From Haladaptatus sp. DJG-WS-42 (GTDB taxonomy: Archaea; Halobacteriota; Halobacteria; Halobacteriales; Halococcaceae): DNA of 64,000 bases. How positions within the stretch are numbered: position 1 is the stretch's first letter; the number at the start of each line of letters is the position of its first letter. The position numbers and the translations under genes were made by a program. Shown piece after piece: positions 16,934 to 25,258 of the stretch. The stretch lies in the NCBI RefSeq assembly GCF_037198285.1, contig NZ_CP147243.1:124001-188000 (forward strand), read 5' to 3'. The notes below the pieces were generated by a model. It was not told where the DNA came from. It saw nothing but the letters and a program-made list of their open reading frames with translations, and made no database searches.

Positions 16934-18091
16934 ATGGCGAACGCACCTGCACGGACACTCAAATACGCGCCCCACCTCGCGATGGGGTGCGTCGGGTACG
17001 TGACGTTCGCATACGCCGCCGTCCCGGACGTCCTCATGGCGACGTACGACGTGGGCTTTACCGCCGTTGGCTTGCTCATGAGCGCGGCGCTCGTTTCATT
17101 CGTCCTCGTGCAGGTGCCTGCAAGCCACCTCGTCGCCCGGTTTGCGACGACTCGCCTCCTGTTTGGCGCGGTGGTGTTTCACGCCATCTTCGCCGTTGCC
17201 CTCGACTTTGCGTCGAGCTACGAAACCCTGCTCGTCCTCCGGGCGTGTTGGGGGCTTGCCGGTGGGTTCGTTCTCTCGGTTGGCGCAACCCACATCGCCC
17301 GCCTCTACGCAGGCACGTCCGCGACGCACCATCAGGGTGTCTTCGGCGGGATGCTCACCTTTGGCGGTGCGATCGGCTTCGCCGCCGCCCCCACGCTCAT
17401 CGAACTTGGACTGCTTCACAGTCCCGGTGCGCTGCTTTCTGTACCGGCGCTCGTCGCATGCTGGCGCGAGCGTCATGACGCACAGACGGCCCCATCAGGG
17501 GAGGGACCACGCGGAACCCTGTCATCCGTCCTCTCCCCGCCGGTCGTCCTCGCGTCACTTTGCTACATTGCAATTATCAGTTCATACATCACCCTCTCTA
17601 CGTTCATCACGGCCTTCGCCGCGGATTTGAACGTGACCGGGCCGCTCAACGTGGCCGTGTTACTCACGGCGACTGCCGGGCGCATCACCGGCGGCACCGT
17701 CGTCTGGCGGTGGTCGCTTGGCGACCCGTGGTTTATCGGCGGCGCAACCGCCGTCGCCGCGGTCTGTTTTGGCGCGCTCGCGGTGGTTGCTCCATCGCCG
17801 CTGTTACTCATCTTACCCGTCGTGGCGATGCTCGCCGTATCGGTTCCGTTCGGCGCGGTGTTCAACGTCACCGCCGGAGCCACGTCCTCAGAGGGGTCGG
17901 CAATCGCGGTCGTCGTCGCGGCGGGCAACGTTGCGGCGTTGATTCTGCCAGCGGTCACGGGCGCGCTCCGCGACGCAACCGGCGAGTACGCGAGCGGATT
18001 CGTCTTGCTCGCCGCACTCAACCTCGTCGCGCTCGGCGCGGCCACATTGCTCGGCACGAAACAGTTCTCACCCCAGGTTCAGCACTCATGA
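16934..18091 (+). CDS. Major facilitator superfamily permease
   Basis: 385 residues with about eleven to twelve hydrophobic helices split by a central hydrophilic loop at about 178-192 (HDAQTAPSGEGPRG). The first half contains the ARFATTRLLFG loop in the place of the MFS A motif. It starts three bases after hyuB and ends in an ATGA overlap with an 18-codon reading frame that leads to livH. A second transporter in an operon that already has an ABC importer may export the product or take up a related compound; this is inference. Direction and substrate cannot be told from the sequence. Confidence 0.9.
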   Translation: MANAPARTLKYAPHLAMGCVGYVTFAYAAVPDVLMATYDVGFTAVGLLMSAALVSFVLVQVPASHLVARFATTRLLFGAVVFHAIFAVALDFASSYETLLVLRACWGLAGGFVLSVGATHIARLYAGTSATHHQGVFGGMLTFGGAIGFAAAPTLIELGLLHSPGALLSVPALVACWRERHDAQTAPSGEGPRGTLSSVLSPPVVLASLCYIAIISSYITLSTFITAFAADLNVTGPLNVAVLLTATAGRITGGTVVWRWSLGDPWFIGGATAVAAVCFGALAVVAPSPLLLILPVVAMLAVSVPFGAVFNVTAGATSSEGSAIAVVVAAGNVAALILPAVTGALRDATGEYASGFVLLAALNLVALGAATLLGTKQFSPQVQHS

Positions 18092-18144
18092 TTCGGAACA
18101 CCACCCACACGGACGCACAGACCCACGCGGAGGTGGCTCGCTGA
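18088..18144 (+). CDS. Possible 18-codon coupling ORF between the MFS gene and livH
   Basis: A short frame ATG...TGA whose ATG overlaps the MFS stop as ATGA (18088-18091) and whose TGA overlaps the livH ATG as TGATG (18142-18146). The peptide (MIRNTTHTDAQTHAEVAR) is polar with no known motif. It may only pass reading ribosomes on to livH; translation is unproven, and the arrangement could be chance. Confidence 0.3.
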   Translation: MIRNTTHTDAQTHAEVAR

Positions 18145-19346
18145 TGGCATCGGCGGGCCTCCTTGACGCGATTTTACAGGGATTAATTACGGGTACGATT
18201 ATCGCGGCGGGCGCACTCGGCCTGTCGCTCATCTACTCCATCGCGGAAGTGCCGAACTTCGCCCACGGCGACATGATTACCATCGGCGCGTATCTGACAC
18301 TCGCGCTCAACAAACCCGGCGCGGTGCCGTTCGTCCCTGACTTCGGGGGCCTCCCGCTCATCGCCGCGGGCATCGTCGGTATCACCGTCGCCGGGGGAAC
18401 TGGTGCGGTGTATGAACTCGCTATCTTCCGGCGGTTCCGGTCGAAAGGCGCAGACCTCATCACGATGGTCATCGTCTCGCTCGGCCTCGCGCTCGTGTTG
18501 CGCAACGTCGTGTTGTTCCTCGTCGGCTCGGGGAACATCAACTACAACACCGAACGCGTGACGAACACGAACGTCGAACTCTACCTGACCGGCAGCGGCC
18601 TCAGCGTCCAAACCGTCCAGCGGCAAGCGGGCGACCTCGTCACCCTCGGCGAATGGGGCTACGGCTGGCTTAGCCTGCTCGTCATCGTCGGTGTCGCCAT
18701 CGCGGCGGGCATTGGCGTCTACCGCCTGCGAACCGACGACACGGGCTTCGAGACGGTACACCTCGTCTCCCCACGAGTCCTCGGCGTGGCAGCGGGTATC
18801 GCCACCTTCGGCGTGCTCGCAACCGTGCTCCAAGGCGCACCGCTCGCCATCGACGCCGCGGCGTGGTCTACGAGCATCGGCGTGAGCATCAAGTACGGCG
18901 TCATCCTCGGGCTGACGCTCGTCACGATGCTCGCCATGAATCTCCTGCTCAAGGGCACGCGAACGGGCCGGGCAATGCGCGCGACGGCGGACAACATGGC
19001 GCTCGCGGAGATTCGCGGCGTCAACATCGACCGCGTGCAGTTGGTCGTCTGGGTCATCGCAGCACTGCTCACCGCGCTCGCAGGGATTCTGACCGGCTGG
19101 TTTGCGAGCAACCTGAATCCGAACATGGGCTTTTCGCTGTTGCTCCCTATCTTCGCCGCCGTCATCATGGGCGGGATTACCTCGCCGTACGGTGCGGTGC
19201 TCGCCAGCCTCATCATCGGCGTCTCGATGGACGTGGGCGTGTTCTTGCTCCCTGCGGAGTTTGCGACCTACCGGACCGCAATTGCCTTCGTCATCCTCAT
19301 CGCGGTGTTGCTTGTGAAGCCTGAGGGCCTGTGGGGTGATGTCTGA
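18144..19346 (+). CDS. livH: Branched-chain amino acid ABC transporter permease LivH-like
   Basis: 400 residues, larger than the usual 290-310. The N-terminal signature IYSIAEVPNFAHGDMITIGAYL and the C-terminal MGGITSPYGAVLASLIIG are typical of LivH. The extra length is an insertion at about 130-255 with additional hydrophobic segments (LSLLVIVGVAIAAGIGVY and VAAGIATFGVLAT). It forms the membrane channel with LivM. The start overlaps an upstream 18-codon ORF, and the stop overlaps the livM ATG by one base (TGATG). It should import the ligand captured by the lipoprotein at 11788. Confidence 0.92.
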   Translation: MASAGLLDAILQGLITGTIIAAGALGLSLIYSIAEVPNFAHGDMITIGAYLTLALNKPGAVPFVPDFGGLPLIAAGIVGITVAGGTGAVYELAIFRRFRSKGADLITMVIVSLGLALVLRNVVLFLVGSGNINYNTERVTNTNVELYLTGSGLSVQTVQRQAGDLVTLGEWGYGWLSLLVIVGVAIAAGIGVYRLRTDDTGFETVHLVSPRVLGVAAGIATFGVLATVLQGAPLAIDAAAWSTSIGVSIKYGVILGLTLVTMLAMNLLLKGTRTGRAMRATADNMALAEIRGVNIDRVQLVVWVIAALLTALAGILTGWFASNLNPNMGFSLLLPIFAAVIMGGITSPYGAVLASLIIGVSMDVGVFLLPAEFATYRTAIAFVILIAVLLVKPEGLWGDV

Positions 19347-20800
19347 TGGCGCTTGCTGATTTCTTCATCAGCCTCATGACGTTCGTGACCATCTACAGCC
19401 TCTTCGCGCTCGGGTTGAACGTGAAGTTCGGCTTTACCGGCCTCATCGACTTCGGGCACGTCGCCTACTTCATGATTGGCGCGTATGTCACCGTCTTCCT
19501 CGCCATGCCTGCGGGCATCTCAGAGACCTACGAAGGTATCTCTGGCCTCGGCCTCGCCACCATGTTCGCGGGTGTTCCGGGTGGCGACTTACTAGGGTGG
19601 GCACTCGCGCTCGTCCTTGGCATGCTCGCCGCGGCGCTCGTCTCGCTGCTCGTCGGGATTCCGACGATACGCCTGCGCGAGGACTATCTGGCGATTACCG
19701 CACTCGGCATTGCGACCATCCTGAACGCCGTGTTCCACAACGAACGCTGGCTGTTCAACGGCGCGTTCGGGATTCGTGAGATTCCACGCCCCCTCGAAGC
19801 TGTGTTCCCAATCGGGACGGGAAGCTTCCAACTCAATCTCCTCATCTTCGGCCTGCCTTCGGTGTTCGCCCTCGGGTATGTGGGCTACCGCACGGTGAAG
19901 GTCGTCCGCCCGCTCTCGGCGCGGGAAACTGCACTCGGTGTGGGAACCACCCTCGCACTGGCGGGGAGTCTCGGCTTCGTCATCACGACGATGCTCGGCC
20001 TCGTCGTGAATCTCGGCGTCGTCTCGCTCAACGTGGACAACACCATTGCGCTCCTGTTGCTCGTTCTCGCGGTGGTGCTCGGACGACAGGCGCTGCGCGA
20101 AACGGACCACATCGGCTCGTTGCTCGCGCTCGTCTCAGCGGTGTTGTTCAGCCTGTGGTATCTCGGACAGCCGCTCGTCAAACTCGTCACCGACGGAAAC
20201 ACGAGCGACTTGCTGCTCAACCTGTTCTGGCTCTACGACGCGAACGCTGGAAGCGCAGGCGGCCTCGACTACGACCGCTTTTTCTTCCTGTTCACGCTCG
20301 TGTTGCTCGCGGGCGCGTACTGGTGGGTCCAGCGCACCGTGAACAGCCCGTACGGGCGCGTCCTCCGAGCGGTTCGCGACGACGAGACGGTTCCGGAAGC
20401 CCTCGGGAAACCGACCTTCCGCTACAAGATTCAGAGCCTGATGTTCGGCTCTGCGCTCGCCGGCGCGGCCGGTGGGCTGTGGGCGGCGAACATTGGCTTC
20501 ATCGACCCAACGCAGTTCGCTTCGACGGTGACGTTCTTTGCCTACACCGCGGTCATCATCGGCGGGACGGCGAACAACCGCGGTGTCATCCTCGGCACGG
20601 CGGTGTTCTGGGTCATCAACTCGGGGACGCGCTTCCTCGATGACTTCTTCCCGAGCGAGTACGCCCAGCAGCTCGCCGCGTTGCGACTCATCCTCATCGG
20701 GGGGCTGCTCATCGTCATCCTCTACTACCGGCCGGAGGGGATGCTCGGCGAGCAGGACTACGACATCGACCTCGGCCGGGGAGGTGTGAGCGATGACTGA
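19346..20800 (+). CDS. livM: Branched-chain amino acid ABC transporter permease LivM-like
   Basis: 484 residues against 320-420 usually. The LivM signature GLNVKFGFTGLIDFGHVAYFMIGAY begins the protein, RLREDYLAITALGIATI marks the conserved cytoplasmic loop, and the coupling region ALGKPTFRYKIQSLMFGSALAGAAGGLWA lies near the end. About 110 residues of extra hydrophobic helices are inserted between about 175 and 300. The stop overlaps livG by eight bases. With LivH it forms the transmembrane pathway. Confidence 0.92.
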   Translation: MALADFFISLMTFVTIYSLFALGLNVKFGFTGLIDFGHVAYFMIGAYVTVFLAMPAGISETYEGISGLGLATMFAGVPGGDLLGWALALVLGMLAAALVSLLVGIPTIRLREDYLAITALGIATILNAVFHNERWLFNGAFGIREIPRPLEAVFPIGTGSFQLNLLIFGLPSVFALGYVGYRTVKVVRPLSARETALGVGTTLALAGSLGFVITTMLGLVVNLGVVSLNVDNTIALLLLVLAVVLGRQALRETDHIGSLLALVSAVLFSLWYLGQPLVKLVTDGNTSDLLLNLFWLYDANAGSAGGLDYDRFFFLFTLVLLAGAYWWVQRTVNSPYGRVLRAVRDDETVPEALGKPTFRYKIQSLMFGSALAGAAGGLWAANIGFIDPTQFASTVTFFAYTAVIIGGTANNRGVILGTAVFWVINSGTRFLDDFFPSEYAQQLAALRLILIGGLLIVILYYRPEGMLGEQDYDIDLGRGGVSDD

Positions 20801-21566
20801 CATCCAGAACCCAATCCTCGACATTCAGGGCTTAGAAAAGCACTTTGGGGGTATTACCGCCATCGACGGCCTCGATATGCAGGTCGGCGACGGCATCACG
20901 GGTCTCATCGGCCCGAACGGTGCCGGGAAGACGACGTTTTTCAACTGCGTCACTGGCTTTCTCACGCCGGACGCGGGGAGCGTCGAGTTTGCCGGGACGA
21001 ACATCACCGGCAAGCGTCCGTCTGCAATCGCAGACGAAGGGCTCGTCCGGACGTTCCAAATTCCCCGCGAACTGCCGGAGATGACTGTCCGTGAAAATCT
21101 ACAACTCGCGCCGAAAGCCCAGAGCGGCGAAAACCTCGCCACCGCGTGGCTCCGCGGCGATTCGTTTGCTGAAGACGAACGGCGCGTCCGCCGAAAGGCG
21201 GCTGAGATGGCGGAGTTCCTGGAAATCGACCACGTCCTCGACGCGAAAGCCGGGACGCTTTCGGGGGGCCAGCGCAAGCTGCTCGAACTCGCGCGCGTCT
21301 TGCTCACCGAACCGGACATGGTTCTCCTTGACGAACCGCTTGCGGGCGTGAATCCGACGCTCGAACGCAAGATTCTCGCGCGCATCCACGACCTCGAAGC
21401 GGAGGGCTACAGCTTCCTCTTCATCGAACACGACATCGACATCATCATGGAAACCTGCGAACGCGTCGTCGTCATGCACCAAGGACAGGTGCTCACGGCT
21501 GGCGAGCCGGAGGCGGTAAAGCGCGACGAACGCGTCATCGAAGCCTACCTCGGGGAGGAGGTCTGA
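20793..21566 (+). CDS. livG: ABC transporter ATP-binding protein LivG-like
   Basis: 257 residues. Walker A GPNGAGKTT near residue 41, Q-loop region, signature LSGGQRKLLELAR, Walker B MVLLDEPLAGVNP and a switch His in FIEHDID are all present. The extended loop between the Q-loop and signature (KAQSGENLATAWLRGDSFAEDERR) is characteristic of LivG compared with LivF. It energises uptake through LivHM. It overlaps livM by eight bases and ends directly before the livF ATG; a GGGAGGAGG run in its last codons can serve as the livF ribosome-binding site. Confidence 0.93.
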   Translation: MTDIQNPILDIQGLEKHFGGITAIDGLDMQVGDGITGLIGPNGAGKTTFFNCVTGFLTPDAGSVEFAGTNITGKRPSAIADEGLVRTFQIPRELPEMTVRENLQLAPKAQSGENLATAWLRGDSFAEDERRVRRKAAEMAEFLEIDHVLDAKAGTLSGGQRKLLELARVLLTEPDMVLLDEPLAGVNPTLERKILARIHDLEAEGYSFLFIEHDIDIIMETCERVVVMHQGQVLTAGEPEAVKRDERVIEAYLGEEV

Positions 21567-22265
21567 ATGCTCGAACTCACGAACCTCGATGCGGGCTACG
21601 GCGACCTCCAGATTCTCACCGACGTGGACATGGTGGTCGAAGCAGGCGAATACGTGACGATTGTCGGCCCGAACGGCGCAGGTAAATCGACCGCGATGAA
21701 GTCCGTGTTCGGCTTGACGACGCACATGGGCGGCACTGTCACGTTTCGTGACGAAGATATTCAGGGCGTTGACACGCCCGAGATTATCCAGCGGGGAATT
21801 GGCTTCGTCCCACAGTCGGACAACATCTTCCCGACGATGACGGTGCAGGAAAATCTGGAGATGGGCGCGTACATCGACGACAGCGAAACGCAGGCAGCCA
21901 TCGACGCCGTTTTCGAGCGGTTTCCCATCTTAGAAGAACGCAAGCGCCAGCGTGCGGGAACCATGTCCGGCGGCCAGCGCCAGATGCTCGCGATGGGGAG
22001 TGCACTCATGCTCGAACCGGATTTGCTCCTGCTCGACGAACCGTCTGCGGGACTCGCCCCGGATCTGGTCGATGAGATGTTCGACAAAATCGACGAGATC
22101 AACGATGCGGGCACGGCCATCATGATGGTCGAGCAGAACGCGAAGGAGGCGCTTCGCCGGTGTGACCGCGGCTACGTATTGGTGAACGGTGAGAACGCCT
22201 ACGACGGGCCGGGCGACGAGTTGCTGGCAGACGACGAGGTTCGCCAGCGCTTCCTCGGGGGCTGA
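21567..22265 (+). CDS. livF: ABC transporter ATP-binding protein LivF-like
   Basis: 232 residues, the usual LivF size. Walker A GPNGAGKST, signature MSGGQRQMLAMGSALM, Walker B LLLLDEPSAGLAP and the switch residue segment MMVEQNAKEAL, where Gln stands beside the usual position as in LivF proteins. It pairs with LivG as the second ATPase. It is the last gene of the cluster; a 48-base gap with its own Shine-Dalgarno-like GGAGG separates it from the TraB gene, so read-through into traB is possible. Confidence 0.93.
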   Translation: MLELTNLDAGYGDLQILTDVDMVVEAGEYVTIVGPNGAGKSTAMKSVFGLTTHMGGTVTFRDEDIQGVDTPEIIQRGIGFVPQSDNIFPTMTVQENLEMGAYIDDSETQAAIDAVFERFPILEERKRQRAGTMSGGQRQMLAMGSALMLEPDLLLLDEPSAGLAPDLVDEMFDKIDEINDAGTAIMMVEQNAKEALRRCDRGYVLVNGENAYDGPGDELLADDEVRQRFLGG

Positions 22266-22313
22266 GTCAGAGACTCCGACAACGGTAAAAGCCGCGCCCC
22301 TGTAACGGAGGTG

Positions 22314-23600
22314 ATGAGTGAGTCCGCGGAGCCGTCCCCCGCAGAAGGCAGCGTGCGTGTCGTGGGGACAGCCCACGTCTCCGCCGACAGCGTCGACGAA
22401 GTAGAGCAGGTCATCGACGACGAACGACCCGACGTGGTCGCCGTCGAACTCGACGAGGGTCGCTATCGCCAACTCAAAGGCGAGACGCCGGACAACCTCG
22501 ACGCAAGCGACCTGCTTCACGGCAACACGGTGTTCCAATTTCTCGCCTACTGGCTGCTTTCGTACATTCAGACCCGAATGGGCGAGCGATTCGACATCAA
22601 GCCCGGCGCAGACATGATGGCGGCGGTCGAAACAGCAGAGTCGTTGGGAATTAACGTCGCCCTCGTTGACCGCGACATTCAGGTCACCATCCAGCGATTC
22701 TGGGCGCGGATGACCTTTTTCGAGAAGCTACGGATGCTCTGGCAGTTGACCGTCGGCCTCGCCGGATTCGGCGACGAAGCAGAAGACATTGACATGGACG
22801 AGCTGACTAACGCGGACGTGGTCACCGCGATGATGGCCGAATTCCGCCGCTTTTCGCCGGGCGGGGCAGAAGCCCTGATCGACGAACGCGACGCCTTCAT
22901 CGCCCACCGCCTCGTGGCGCTGCGCGAACAGGGCTTCGACGTGGTCGCAATCGTCGGTGCAGGCCACCGTGCGGGGATTCTTGGCTACCTCGAAAACCCG
23001 GCCTCGCTGCCGCCGATGGAGAACCTCGTTGGCGTCCAGAAAAAGCGCTTTTCGGTGTACAAGGCGTTTGGCTACCTGTTCACCCTCGGTTTCCTCGTGT
23101 TCTTCATCCTGCTTGCGATGGCGGGCGCACGCGACGGCTTCCTGCTCGAACTGTTCGTCGCCTTCTTCCTCATAAACGGCATCTTCTCGTTTACGCTTGC
23201 GAAGGTCGCCGGTGCCCACTGGTCGAGCGCGACCATTGGCGGGGCCGTGGCGTGGATGACGAGCGTGAATCCACTGCTTGCACCCGGTTGGTTTGCGGGC
23301 TACGTCGAACTGCGTTACACCAGCGTCAACATCACAGACATCGGCAAACTCAACGACATTCTCTCTGACGAACAGAGCCCGATGGGCGACCTGTGGTCGC
23401 GGATGAAGGCCGTCCCGCTGTTTCGGCTCATTCTCATCGTGGCGATGACCAACATCGGGAGCATGATTGCGAGCGTCCTGTTCGCGTTCGTCGTCCTGCC
23501 GTACATGGCCGCTGACGTCGGCGGTATCGACGGGGTTGCCCGTCTGATGGTACAGGGCGCAGAAAACAGCGCAGACCTCATCTTGAGGCAGTTTACATGA
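22314..23600 (+). CDS. TraB/PrgY-family membrane protein
   Basis: 428 residues from the ATG at 22314 (the GTG at 22311 is less likely). The cytosolic TraB domain shows GTAHVS at 18-23, VAVELDEGRY and the closing VVAIVGAGHRAGI; these conserved Gly/His/Glu/Arg positions resemble a metal-dependent hydrolase of the Tiki/TraB/EreA group. Four or so transmembrane helices fill about 240-428. Bacterial TraB/PrgY shuts down peptide pheromone; archaeal members are uncharacterised. The stop overlaps a site-2-type protease gene by four bases, suggesting a working pair in the membrane. A GGAGG lies only two bases before the ATG, unusually close. Confidence 0.88.
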   Translation: MSESAEPSPAEGSVRVVGTAHVSADSVDEVEQVIDDERPDVVAVELDEGRYRQLKGETPDNLDASDLLHGNTVFQFLAYWLLSYIQTRMGERFDIKPGADMMAAVETAESLGINVALVDRDIQVTIQRFWARMTFFEKLRMLWQLTVGLAGFGDEAEDIDMDELTNADVVTAMMAEFRRFSPGGAEALIDERDAFIAHRLVALREQGFDVVAIVGAGHRAGILGYLENPASLPPMENLVGVQKKRFSVYKAFGYLFTLGFLVFFILLAMAGARDGFLLELFVAFFLINGIFSFTLAKVAGAHWSSATIGGAVAWMTSVNPLLAPGWFAGYVELRYTSVNITDIGKLNDILSDEQSPMGDLWSRMKAVPLFRLILIVAMTNIGSMIASVLFAFVVLPYMAADVGGIDGVARLMVQGAENSADLILRQFT

Positions 23601-24193
23601 ATTTTAGCGCAAAAGAAGTCCAAGACCTCGTCATCGCGTGGATAGCCCTCGGCGTGGCGTTTACGTTCTTCCTCGCCGGGCCGAGTATCGTCCAATCAAC
23701 CCAACTGCCGCTCGTCATCGGGGTGAGCATGCTCACCGTCGGCATTGGGTTCCTGCTCCACGAGTTGGCCCACAAGGTGACGGCCATCCGCTTCGGGCAG
23801 GTCGCGGAGTTCCGCGCCGACTACGGCATGCTCATGCTCGCCGTCGCGGCCGGACTCGCGGGCTTCCTGTTTGCCGCGCCGGGCGCCGTCTACCACGCCG
23901 GGCGCAACGTCACGAAGCGAGAAAACGGCCTGATTGCCCTCGCCGGGCCGGTCACGAACCTCCTGCTCGCGGCCGTGTTCGCGCCGCTCGCATTCGGCGT
24001 GGGCGGGACGCTTGGCTACGTTGGCCAACTCGGCTTGACCATCAACCTCCTGCTCGCCGGATTCAACATGCTCCCCTTTGGCCCGCTCGACGGCAAGAGC
24101 GTGTTTCGATGGAGTAAGGTCGTGTTCCTCGTGGTCTTCCTCCCGAGTGCGGCGCTCGCACTCCTCGCGTTGTTCAGATTCGGCCTCACGTAA
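23597..24193 (+). CDS. Site-2-protease-like M50 metalloprotease
   Basis: 198 residues, almost all hydrophobic helices. The zinc site is intact: His55-Glu56-x-x-His59 (HELAH) in an early helix and the third ligand Asp in FGPLDGKSVFRW near the end. This is the minimal intramembrane protease form without PDZ or CBS domains. It should cut transmembrane segments of substrate proteins, releasing regulators or clearing signal peptides. The start overlaps the traB stop (ATGA), so the two are co-translated. The substrate is unknown; the TraB protein itself or its targets are reasonable guesses. Confidence 0.9.
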   Translation: MNFSAKEVQDLVIAWIALGVAFTFFLAGPSIVQSTQLPLVIGVSMLTVGIGFLLHELAHKVTAIRFGQVAEFRADYGMLMLAVAAGLAGFLFAAPGAVYHAGRNVTKRENGLIALAGPVTNLLLAAVFAPLAFGVGGTLGYVGQLGLTINLLLAGFNMLPFGPLDGKSVFRWSKVVFLVVFLPSAALALLALFRFGLT

Positions 24194-24244
24194 CCGGGCC
24201 GGGGAATCGGAGTCCTTTTTGTTCCATCCAACCCGCTCTCAGGC

Positions 24245-25228
24245 ATGACCGACGAGGACGCAGAGGAACTCACGTACTCGAAGGCGGGCGTGGACATCGA
24301 CGCGAGCGAACAAGCAACCGCAGCGCTCATCGGCGCTGTGGGCGACCTGGCGGGCGATTACGCGGGCGTCGTCGATATCGGTGATCGGTATCTCGGGCTT
24401 GCCACCGACGGCGTGGGGACGAAACTCCTCGTCGCGGAGCAACTCCATGACTACTCGACCATCGGGATCGACTGCATGGCGATGAACGCGAACGACCTCG
24501 TCGCGGCGGGCATCGAGCCAGTCGCCTTCGTGGACTACCTCGCCATCGACGTGCCGAACGACGAGATTGCACAACAGGTCGGCGAGGGCCTCGCAGAAGG
24601 CGCACGACAGGCGGGCGTCGCGCTCGTCGGCGGCGAGACGGCGGTGATGCCCGACGTCATCAAGGGCTTAGACCTCGCGGGGACGTGCGCCGGACTCGCG
24701 CCAAAGGACGCGATGTTCCCCGGTGAAGCCGAAGTTGGCGACGCGCTCGTCGGCTTCCCGTCTTCGGGCGTCCACTCAAACGGCCTCACCCTCGCACGGA
24801 CCGCAGCGACGAGAAATCACGCGTACACAGACCCGTTCCCGGGCGACGAGTCGAAGTCCGTGGGCGAAGTGCTGCTCACGCCGACGCGCATCTACGCGGA
24901 CATCCTCCCAGCACTCAGAGAGCACAACACCCACGCCGCAGCCCACGTCACGGGCGGTGGCTGGACGAACCTCACGCGCATGGGCGACCACCACTACGAA
25001 ATCACAGACGCGTTCGACCCACAGCCAGTGTTCGAGTTCATCCAGTCAGAAGGCAACGTCGCAGACGAGGAGATGTACCGGACGTTCAACATGGGGACGG
25101 GCTTCGTCGTCGCCTGCTCGCCGGACGATGCAGAGAAACTGGTCGAAGCAACCGACGACGGAAAACTCATCGGCCACGTCGAAGACGGCGACGGAACGGT
25201 CTCGGTCCGTGGATTGACACTCGACTAA
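24245..25228 (+). CDS. purM: Phosphoribosylformylglycinamidine cyclo-ligase (AIR synthetase)
   Basis: 327 residues. PurM closes FGAM to aminoimidazole ribonucleotide with ATP in de novo purine synthesis. The family order is visible: YSKAGVDIDASEQATAALIG at the start, TDGVGTKLLVAEQL, IGIDCMAMNANDLVAAG, VALVGGETAVMPD, the VGFPSSGVHSNGLTLAR ATP-site segment and HVTGGGWTNLTRM. Length is normal for archaeal PurM. It is not with other pur genes. A T-rich element (cctttttgtt, about 24211-24220) lies 25-34 bases upstream and could be its promoter. A short T tract follows the stop. Confidence 0.95.
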   Translation: MTDEDAEELTYSKAGVDIDASEQATAALIGAVGDLAGDYAGVVDIGDRYLGLATDGVGTKLLVAEQLHDYSTIGIDCMAMNANDLVAAGIEPVAFVDYLAIDVPNDEIAQQVGEGLAEGARQAGVALVGGETAVMPDVIKGLDLAGTCAGLAPKDAMFPGEAEVGDALVGFPSSGVHSNGLTLARTAATRNHAYTDPFPGDESKSVGEVLLTPTRIYADILPALREHNTHAAAHVTGGGWTNLTRMGDHHYEITDAFDPQPVFEFIQSEGNVADEEMYRTFNMGTGFVVACSPDDAEKLVEATDDGKLIGHVEDGDGTVSVRGLTLD

Positions 25229-25258
25229 CTACTTTATCCACCCCTCCTTTTTCTACGT

